Of a stretch of 64,000 nt of DNA, positions 56,357-64,000 are shown in pieces. The notes under the pieces are model-generated. The model had not been told where the DNA came from. It did no database searches and saw only the letters and a program-made list of their open reading frames with translations. This DNA comes from Phytophthora quininea (taxonomy: Eukaryota > Oomycota > Peronosporomycetes > Peronosporales > Peronosporaceae): assembly GCA_011947345.1 (NCBI GenBank), contig JAAVTG010000359.1:248001-312000 (forward strand), in the 5' to 3' direction. Every line of letters starts with the position of its first letter. The first letter of the stretch is position 1. A program made the position numbers and the translations under genes.

Positions 56357-58421
56357 AGTAGACAACCTTAACCCACGCGCGCTCCAGTGTCGGACGTCGA
56401 TGTGGCGTCTTGTACCGAGGAGCAGTGATGGCGACTGAAGACACGAAGACCGCGGCGACTTGTGCTTTTCCAGTCAAGTAGAACTCTGATTAACGATAAA
56501 ACATTGCACTTCTAGCAGAATATTGTACGTCATTCTCTGTGTGGTGGATTTCTTGTACTTAGTCTTTGTATGACGTCTGGCACAGCGCGTCGCCAGCCAC
56601 TCAATCGGGGGCGATTCTTGGCGGTAGTGACCTTTCCAGCAGAAATCCCAAACGACCATTGACGGCAGGTAATCCTTCGGCAAAGATCTCAAAAGATCCC
56701 GGGCGACCCTTCGCAGTGGCATTCCAGAAACTCGGAAACTCAGAAAAGCAAAGTCAACTTCTCAGAGTTTCACCTGGGCCACAGTACTTGGAATCGAATA
56801 TCCGGGTTTCCATTGCCAATTCGGAAACTCGGAATCTCAGAAATCCGGTAATCCGGGATCGGGACTCCTGGACTTCAGAGCATCTCCATCTTCGGGACTT
56901 ACGAGCATCTCCACCGGTTGGTCTCAGCGATGGTTTTAATCGAAAAGTAGCATGGTTGAGCCTCGGCCAGGTTTTAATACCTCCAGCGGTAAGACCCATT
57001 GCGGGTTTTGACATATAGGACAATTTATGAGACTTAAAATAAGTCTTTGATCTCAAGCGGATTGACATGCTACCGGCACTTGCGATTCGGCTGTGATTAC
57101 CAGCTCTGCGGACAGCCGATAAGAATCAGATAAGAGCTGATAAGAAGACTCGCCAGTCAATATTCCCGATAAGACGGCACGTACGACACTGCAGTGGAAG
57201 AAAGCCGGTACTGAAGCGAATGCCAGTTGACAATCATGGGCAAGGGGCGAATATGGAGTGCGAGCGAGACCACTCAACTCTGCCTCTCGTGGCTGGAGAT
57301 TTCGGAAGACGCAGTTCGAGGTGCTGGACAGAAGAAACAGACCTTTGACAGTCGGTTGTACAACCCCTGGCTGGAGGACAAGAGCAGCCAAGTCAAGGAA
57401 AATCGTTCGGAGATTGCAGTCTATGGCCGCTGGAAAAAGTAGCAGCCGGTGCTGACGAAATTCTGCGGTGTGTACAACAAATTGAAGAACAGATAGGGAG
57501 TCGCATACGAAATCGCCTACGGAAGTCCTCTGAGCGTAGATATAGTACCGCACGAGCAACAGGTTAGATTCTAGACTCCTCCAACAGAAGAAAAGGTGTA
57601 CATACGCTCGTCGTAGGACGGGGTTTCCCCAAAGTAGTCGTTCATCAAGCGCTCCCCCAAAGTCCTCGCTCACGCTCCTTATTCGCTCGCTTCCCTGGGA
57701 CAGATCCTCCCGGCTTGGGCTTGGCGTAAGTTGTGTTGTCCTCGGCCAGGTAGGCGACGTAGTACTCTTCGTTCGAGTCGTCAAACTCGTCAAACACCGC
57801 CGCCGCACTGCTCCATTCCATCGTGTTTGTTGCCGACGAGAAAACTGATGTGATTGGTCGGGAGCTAGTTAGAGCTCGACGTGAGTTCTTTCCGGTGGAG
57901 AAAACTATAATGGCGGAGACTTATCTTATATGTTTAGGACTTAAAACACCTGATTAAGCCTTCCAATACGTCCAACCGCTGGAGATGCTCTAACACCATG
58001 TGGAACAGCACTTCTGAAAATCGGGAAACTCGGGATTATCGGGCCGAATGTCAGGAACAATCGACTGAAACTCGGGGTCGCGCAAAATCTCAGGATTAGA
58101 CTCTGGGTGTGTTGGATTGTAGCTCCGTTGGGGGCATTGTCGAGATCACAGCAGGACTATACCGGATACGCTCACGGTAGACATTTAATAATATACAAAT
58201 GGTCGTGGTAACTTGCCCAAGGGTCGCCAAGTTCGGTACAGAGTCCATTCAGCACTTCCCAGTCTAGACCACCCGACGCCCAACTACTCGCAACTCAGTA
58301 ACATTCTCATCCTCCACAAAACCAGTCGCACCGGCTCTCCTATATTTGCCACTATAATTGCGACTTCCGTAATTCCTTAATATATTCCACATTCCGAATC
58401 TTTAACGAGCGCATTGAGTCA
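56357..58421 (+). repeat. long direct repeat, copy 2, interrupted by a nested transposon
   Basis: Same orientation as 48611-49580. Homology runs to about 56902, is broken by the element at 56903-57990, and resumes with TAACACCATGTGGAACA, which in copy 1 follows GGGACT directly. The uninterrupted copy 1 thus gives the empty target site. Both copies end at TTTAACGAGCGCAT. Confidence 0.8.
56903..57990. mobile_element. nested PIF/Harbinger-derived non-autonomous element
   Basis: 1,088 bp with 19-bp TIRs GAGCATCTCCACCGGTTGG / complement of CCAACCGCTGGAGATGCTC (one mismatch). Flanks read TTAC on the left and TAAC on the right; the empty site is CTTAACACC, so a 2-3 bp TA/TWA duplication fits. Plus strand from 57236 codes a Myb/SANT-like protein (GKGRIWSASETTQLCLSWLE, ISEDAVRGAGQKKQTF, YGRWKK) with a premature TAG at 57440 before QPVLTKFCGVYNKLKN. 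Minus strand from about 57823 codes MEWSSAAAVFDEFDDSNEEY, PGKRANKERERGLW and, in another frame, RLMNDYFGETPSYDERMY, the N-terminus of a Harbinger transposase, then stops. The catalytic part is gone. Confidence 0.8.
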
Positions 58422-61035
58422 GACTCTTGGGAAGACTCGTTGACAAAGGCTAGAAACCTCAATGGATCCACCACCAATGTTTCCGAATTGTTTTGAGCTT
58501 CCAGACTGGCCACCGAGGTCTGGGAAATGTCGAGATGTTGCTATCAATATTTCCCAAGATTCAACGAGGTCGCAGCTTGGTAACAGGTCATATTTCACGG
58601 CATGTATGTACGGAAACTAGGAAACATAGGATATACATAAGCCCGAAAGTGCACTACATATTCAAAACAGAATTTTCTGTCAAGCACACTAGGTTCAAGA
58701 ACGGCAGCGGAATCGTTTTCGGTACGTTGCGTCTGGATCCGCCGTTTTGACCGCAATATGTCTGTCGGTAAGCACGTTTATTTGTGAGGACAGTGTTGGC
58801 TCTCGGCCAAGCCAACAGTTTGTGACAAGGTTGAGTGTATATGTGACGGCTGAATTATTAGTACTTGAGTTAGGAATTGGGCGACCCCCCGCTTCTCTGA
58901 ATTCTTGAGGATAGCGATTTCATCATTTCATACGACTTGGATACGCATGCTGGGCGCGTGGCTGCCACGCGCATGCTGCTTGTCATTGTCGAAGGGGACG
59001 TGTGCTGGGTTCTGATTGGACGAGAAGTTGAAGCGGCTGGCGATGTGCAAAAGTCAAGCGTATTTTGAAAGCGTTCCCGTGTCGGATTTGCATATCCAAG
59101 AGCAACGAGACTAACAAAGACTTTAGCTGAATCAATTTCGCTTTCGGGTTTACTCCCTACTGCGTACGTTCCTGCCTAGCATTGTCCGCACTCTAAAGTT
59201 GAAGGTGTCACCGCAGGCTGAGACCTAGGTGTTGAGAACTCGTGCAAGAAGTTTGTGTCCGCCAGGAATTATTTGGTAGGGCGACTCAGGTTTCAAGATT
59301 TAAGATTTGGCCATTTTTAATGGTTTCTTTTGACGAACAAGGCGGGCAGCAGTTGACAGAAAGCAGTGTTGGTGAGTTTGCTACTTTGCGTGCATTTGGG
59401 ATCGATTCGCAAACGAGTAGGTGGTGTAGTAAATTTGGCAAACCCTAGCCTAGGATTTCCTAGTCTAGACTCAAGGCGTAGAGTCAGCTAAGTTCGACAA
59501 CCAAGTCTAGGTGCGCATGTGGGTTTAGTGGATTCGACTCAGCGAGACCAGGTCGACGAATTGGTCAAGCACCTTGGCAAGTGATTATACATCGTGAAGG
59601 ATTTGGGCAGCCGAGTCGCCGCAGAGCTAGAGTCAGCGAGCGACGGGATCTTTGGCAGCGTTGGTTTCGGTCCGAAGAGTCGCTGGTGGTTGCAGGCTGG
59701 ACCCGGCGAGGGGTCGCAGCTGATTCATTTCATTAGATATTTGTATAGGATTGACTAGGATCTAGTATAGGACGGCCCGAAGGGCCACACGGAGATAACA
59801 GATAACAGAGCAGAATTTTCCAAGTCTACAACAAGCGCATACTATCCGGTAAGTCCCGGCGCGGGGCTGGATTATGTCTGCCGGCAACACCCGAGAGGCA
59901 TAGCTTGTAGGGAGTTGTCTGGTAGCGCCAAGAGAACAAAGTCGGCCCGGTGTTGGGCAAAGTTCCGCCAAGTGCGCTCTACAAGTCTCGCTGAGTCCGC
60001 GAGCCGGTACGCCCGTCAGCCGGGGTGCCGTAACTCTTTCAGTCGGGAAGTCTTTGCCCCTGGCGACCTGTAAAGCGCAGTCTGCGCCGTCGTCCACCTT
60101 TTGGTGGAGGGCACAGGGTATTCAGAGCGACTCAGCCAGCTCAGTTGAGTCGTGTGGCTGGCTTGGAAGCGAAACACTGGCGGGAACAAGACACTATTGT
60201 CCCGGCTGGGCCGAACCGCTAGGGGACCGCCTAGCGCAGGCCAACAAGCGCCGACCTGTTCTTCGGCATTGTTGTGTTTGTAGCTCATCTATATCTGACG
60301 GATTTTGTGTATTGCTATACTACAGCAGTACGTCCAAAATTACTAGCTTGAACTAGCGCCATTCATCCACTCGTATCCTTGTTGAATGCGTATGTGGAAA
60401 GCCGAAGGCTCAGTTTAAAGTACTCCATGGTGGTACCGATCATCACAGTCACAATAGGAATGCTAGACTGATTTGTGGTGTTGTCGTATTGCACAGCTTG
60501 CTGATCGATTTTGGAAGCGATTTGAATACAGCTATGTTCGAGATGATGGATATAGAGTTCTGGAATAATTCCTATTGTCTGTGATGATGGAAGTCTGCCG
60601 TTTCTGGATCAGCGTGCTACTATCGACCAAAACTATGCACTCGGTCACCCACGATACGCGAAGCCAACCGCGCATATATTTTGTTCAAGGCAAAAGGCTT
60701 AGTGGATTTCTGCCTAAAAACTGTCGAGCCAGGAACAGAGTTGTACCAGAACCACGGTACCATTTGAGAGCCAGACTGCAGTCTTTACCGAAGAGTCGAT
60801 GCGTTTGCAAGATAAATGTGTAGTTTCTCGATAAGGGGTCTATACTCAGTTCAAAACTAAGCAGGGTATAACCAACGTTTACCCAAAAACATAAACACAA
60901 ATAATAGATTAATTTACCTACAAGCCCTCAAGTGTTATTGGGCCAAGCTTCCCGGCCTTCGCGCGAGGAGCCCCGCGGACGAGTGCAAGGAGGTCTTCGT
61001 CGGTCGTCTTTGCTCGTCGTCCGGACTCTCCCCTG
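58422..61035. other. long repeat-derived stretch without recognisable gene
   Basis: Short ORFs (58493-58750, 59242-59448, 60054-60356, 60575-60823) lack family resemblance and differ in composition from the genes at the left. A 10-bp palindromic pair ACGCATGC...GCGTGGCTGCCACGC lies near 58945-58975. Probably old transposon debris. Confidence 0.4.
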
Positions 61036-61117
61036 CTTCAAGTCAAGTTAGGTGGGGAATCCTGGGGCACCCATGCGCCTCGGGTGAACCAGCCTATTCC
61101 ATATCCTGGTTGGGTCG
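61036..61117 (+). repeat. tRNA-like / SINE-like sequence, member 2
   Basis: CTTCAAGTCAAGTTAGG...GGGGAATCCTGGGGCAC followed by CTATTCCATATCCTGGTTGG, collinear with the segment at 52640-52722. The two copies suggest a dispersed repeat family; the A box is not evident here. Confidence 0.4.
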
Positions 61118-63019
61118 CTCGCCTCGCGGCGGCGTTCCTTTTCGTATTTTTGGGTGTTGGATGGTTCAATGTCCCGTTCCAAGATTCTCTCAGGCTGAAG
61201 ACCTGCGTGAAGCGCCTGAACTCGAAAAGTTCTCTGTGTTAAAGGGTATAAAACGTCAGGGCGCCCGGGGCCCTGCGAAGCACATCGGGACCAACCGCGC
61301 ATCTGTGCTCGATGCTTCTGGCCTCGGTTCCTGGGCACGGTAAAGAATAATGAACCCCTGCGTGTTCAAGTTTATAAAATTTTGGTTTTGTCCCTGTTCC
61401 TCCTCTTCCCGGTCATCGATTTTCAAGTCCGAACGAAGAGCAACGGCCTAAGGATCGACATGCAACGACACAAGACGCTTAAAAATACAGACTACCAACG
61501 ACAAGTTTATTTTGGAGGTGCCGAAGCGAAAATAAACGATCCTCAAGGGATTCTGCACAAGGCCCACACGTCATCCCGGAGGAGCTCTCGCAAGATTCCA
61601 TGGGAGTGACTCTATCTGAGGTCTCGCGCTCTGTGGTTGAGACCACCTTCCGGCAGCCGACTGTACACCTTGGGCGACAAAAGGAGTTACCGCCTTCACC
61701 ACATGCTTGTGGGGGACGCAAGATTGCTTACGTATCATTTAAGACCTTGGGGGGCTCTGACAAATGGACCTGAAACGAGGGGCCTTATGACAGCTACTCC
61801 GCTGCTACCTTACTATCACCAATCTGCAAGTCCGCTTCAACCCGTTGTGTGTGAAGATGGCAATGTCTACGAGCAATACAAGGATAGACTGATTAACATT
61901 AGTAAAGACATTAGGAAGAAGACGACAGGACAGAAAAGCAAAAGGTCTATCGGACGAATAGAGTAGCTCGTCTCCAGTCGGACTCGCAGTACCCAACTAC
62001 TCGTGTCAGGACTCGTCACAGAACTAGCGATATCAGCGACTTCAGAGAGTTTAAGTCCGTAGACTTTCGGCGGATCAATCTTGCCTATCGCCTCTTGTGC
62101 ATACCGGCTAGAATACATTGCATGTTACTAATGTGCGCCATGTTTTCCTGTGTGGGGTCTGTCAGATTCGTGAAATACGTTTCACGGTCTAATCACAAGG
62201 CTATTCAATCAGCTGGATTATACATTCATAATCATCGTTGCAGACGCGGAATTAACTGTAGTGGAGAAAATGCCCAGTACTTCGTTTTAAAACCGCAACG
62301 GTAAATGATTCGTTAATTTTCTTGTTGATGCTATCTCTCTAACTCACGAACAGCTGTTAGAGTTGTTAAAGTAGTTAATTCTAATTCGATCCCCATTCTT
62401 TGGCACCACATCGAGGCGATTTTTGGGAAAAAGGTTGGAACACTGACACCACAGCAACGGCATTGCTTCAAACGAAAACTCATGTGCCTGGTGATTACAA
62501 CGATATATTAAACCAGATATATTTATTGTTGTATAGTCACAATACTCTAAAGTACACTGAGGTGTTGAGAAGTCCGAGATTGAAACATCACAACACTGCA
62601 AAGGAAGGGGAGGGGCGCAATTTCGAAACAGTAAGCGTGGCTGGGGTGAACTCGTGAAGCTATAGTCGACTCGGTTGCTATGCTGGGGGATAGCCGATAA
62701 CGATTTTCGTGTATCTCGTCGTGAATATCCCCATCGTCATTCATTATAAACACTACAATCGACTTGGTACGGAGAATACGAGAAAGATTATGTTTGTCTA
62801 CTCAGCATATAGGTGTCCTAAAAAAGTATGTCTAAAGGCTCTACAATGTAGCACATGCTGATCGATCGCGGCACGAGCAGCTCCCGCAGGTACGTGAGAG
62901 TCGAGAGGAGTAGTTTGAACTTTTTGCTAACTTGTTTCTTCTGCAGCAGCTCCACCTGCTTCCACTTGCACTGTCCAGTACAGATTCAACTCCGAGGCGC
63001 CACGCCTCGTGCTACAAAC
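61118..63019. other. no gene recognised
   Basis: Near 61240 a TATAAAA box precedes GC-rich leader-like sequence. ORFs at 61382-61609, 61637-61966 and 62400-62657 show no domains. At 62855-62891 an ATG-led exon followed by a GTACGT...GCTAAC...TGCAG intron-like segment may be a first exon of the small secreted ORF downstream. Confidence 0.4.
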
Positions 63020-63249
63020 ATGCATACAAGCTACGGCATACTATTCCTTCTTTCCTGTGTCCCTTTCGCTGCCGCTTTTCCCTGTCTTCCTTCACCTTTC
63101 GCAGCATCCGTCGCTGCCAAACTTCAGCAGTGTTCAACTGACTTGAGCGACCAGGCCACCGTCGCAACACATGCAAGTAAATGAGCTTTACCAGTTCGAC
63201 GAGGATGGAGATTTTGTGCTAGAAAACGATGGTGAGGACAAAGTATAGA
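63020..63249 (+). CDS. small candidate secreted protein (one possible frame break)
   Basis: ATG at 63020 gives MHTSYGILFLLSCVPFAAAF, a good signal peptide with cleavage expected after AAAF or nearby, then about 35 residues with two cysteines (CLPSPFAASVAAKLQQCSTD). The frame stops at 63184, but the next frame carries NELYQFDEDGDFVLENDGED up to 63249, which looks like a natural continuation with an EF-hand-like acidic loop. No known effector motif such as RXLR is seen. An upstream in-frame exon from 62855 with a 57-bp intron-like segment is possible. Function unknown. Confidence 0.35.
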
Positions 63250-63357
63250 ATAACATTGGAGAGCAGAAAGCGAGAGAACGGTTTTCGCTTCGAAGGCGAA
63301 GATCGCGAGGCTTACTGAATTTAGTTTATTTACAATTCTTAAAAACATTCACGGCAG

Positions 63358-64000
63358 CTACAGAATGGCAAAATGCTGCTCGTTGATGATGACACGGATT
63401 TGGCTCACAGGTGGCGTCCAGGTTGCTTCGGCGGTAGCATGTGGAGTAGTCCATGCTTTAGATTGTCCGTGCCTGTTACGAAACATGACAACGGCACTCA
63501 CAAGCACAGCCATTGCGACAGCCACCAACGCGAAGGCGATGGGGCTCTGTTGAACGGACGAGCTCGAGGATTCGTCGGCGGGATCATTGTCGTTGTTGAA
63601 TTCGTGTGGATTGTCATTCGTTTGTCCTTCGTTTGAGGACGCAGCGCCAGAGGTAGCGGGAGGAGGCGAGTGCCTTTCGGGGCGCTTTCAGGAGAGGAGG
63701 TGCCAGTGGAGACTTCAACGGCTTGAATATCTGTGCTAGAAAGCTGCAGCGCGGCATTTTTCGCATCCTCCACTGCTGGTCGCTCTTCGAAGGGCTCGAC
63801 TGTTCCTGCAGAGTAGCTGCTGGCATCGAAAGTGGAGGGTGTCGAAGCTTGTTGGCTGGTTGATGCGGCAGGAAACTCTTGGAGCAAAGAGCTCGCGAAT
63901 GTGTACGCAACTGGATGGCTTGTGCCGCGGACAAGTGTTTCTGCTAAGCCGGAATCGCTTGATGGTTGAGTGGTGGCAATATTCTTGATGGTGGAGGAGG
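63358..64000 (-). CDS. type I membrane protein, 3' part (5' end beyond window, one frame break)
   Basis: Open from the window edge. A Ser/Thr/Pro/Ala-rich extracellular stalk (SSTIKNIATTQPSSDSGLAE, AASTSQQASTPSTFDASSYS) is followed, after a frame change near 63653, by an acidic Ser-rich segment, a single transmembrane helix (SPIAFALVAVAMAVLVSAVV) and a cytosolic tail starting FRNRHGQSKAW and ending QIRVIINEQHFAIL. The stop is at 63358-63360. The stalk-plus-helix layout is common in oomycete surface proteins such as elicitin-like proteins with long tails, but no elicitin or other ectodomain is visible in the part present. Confidence 0.6.

Noticed and set aside
57053..57808. 251-codon minus-strand ORF inside the nested element
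   Set aside because: Overlaps both real remnants in wrong frames; only part of it coincides with the transposase N-terminus.
48611..58421. The long direct repeats as the two LTRs of one retroelement
   Set aside because: The 6.8 kb between them holds unrelated remnants (pogo, gypsy scrap, Helitron helicase in opposite orientation), no gag-pol frame, and no TG...CA ends were found.
60054..60356. 100-codon ORF near 60 kb
   Set aside because: No start context, no domain, and lies in repeat debris.

Overview
The window looks like nuclear DNA of an oomycete, most likely a Phytophthora-type Peronosporales genome. The signs are compact genes with a few short GT-AG introns (72-85 bp), flagellar genes (IFT57 and a dynein-like heavy chain), a plant-like methionine-salvage fusion enzyme, secreted or surface proteins rich in acidic residues, and a right half filled with decayed PIF/Harbinger, pogo, Helitron and Ty3/gypsy remnants. 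The species cannot be told from the sequence alone.

Layout. 1-988: 3' part of a (6-4) photolyase/cryptochrome. 1140-2079: secreted, His/Asp-rich, GPI-like protein. 2250-8053: a cluster of four RING-H2 genes of one family, two of them sitting head-outward in a large inverted duplication (arms about 1.34 kb, spacer about 100 bp). 9283-15106: ribosome-biogenesis factor RRP5, convergent with a four-domain ion channel (15175-about 21210, minus). The channel follows directly on a giant dynein-like heavy chain (21209-35339, minus). Then come a duplicated-module HTH protein (35406-36705, minus), IFT57 (36770-38110), a methionine-salvage fusion protein (38211-40091, minus), a C2H2/R1R2R3-Myb protein (40215-42336, minus), RNA polymerase III subunit RPC4 (42799-44065) and a two-box HMGB protein (44493-45218, minus). 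From about 46 kb on the DNA is repeat-rich: a Harbinger transposase, a long direct-repeat pair, an internally deleted pogo element with clear TIRs, a gypsy reverse-transcriptase scrap, Helitron helicase remains, and a nested Harbinger derivative. A small secreted ORF and the 3' part of a type I membrane protein close the window.

Quality. Many long genes change reading frame several times. Wherever the site can be pinned down it is one missing base in a homopolymer, and the successive frame steps nearly always go in the direction of a single-base deletion, in unrelated and even essential genes. I therefore read most breaks as sequence/assembly errors, not pseudogenes, and give gene spans across them.

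How the genes relate. The channel, dynein-like protein and IFT57 form a block that may concern the zoospore flagellum. The dynein-like protein keeps the fold but has lost the AAA1 P-loop and most of the stalk; the channel carries an Asp/Asp/Lys/Asp filter; the salvage enzyme carries a dead acireductone-dioxygenase domain. These three are the most unusual proteins here.
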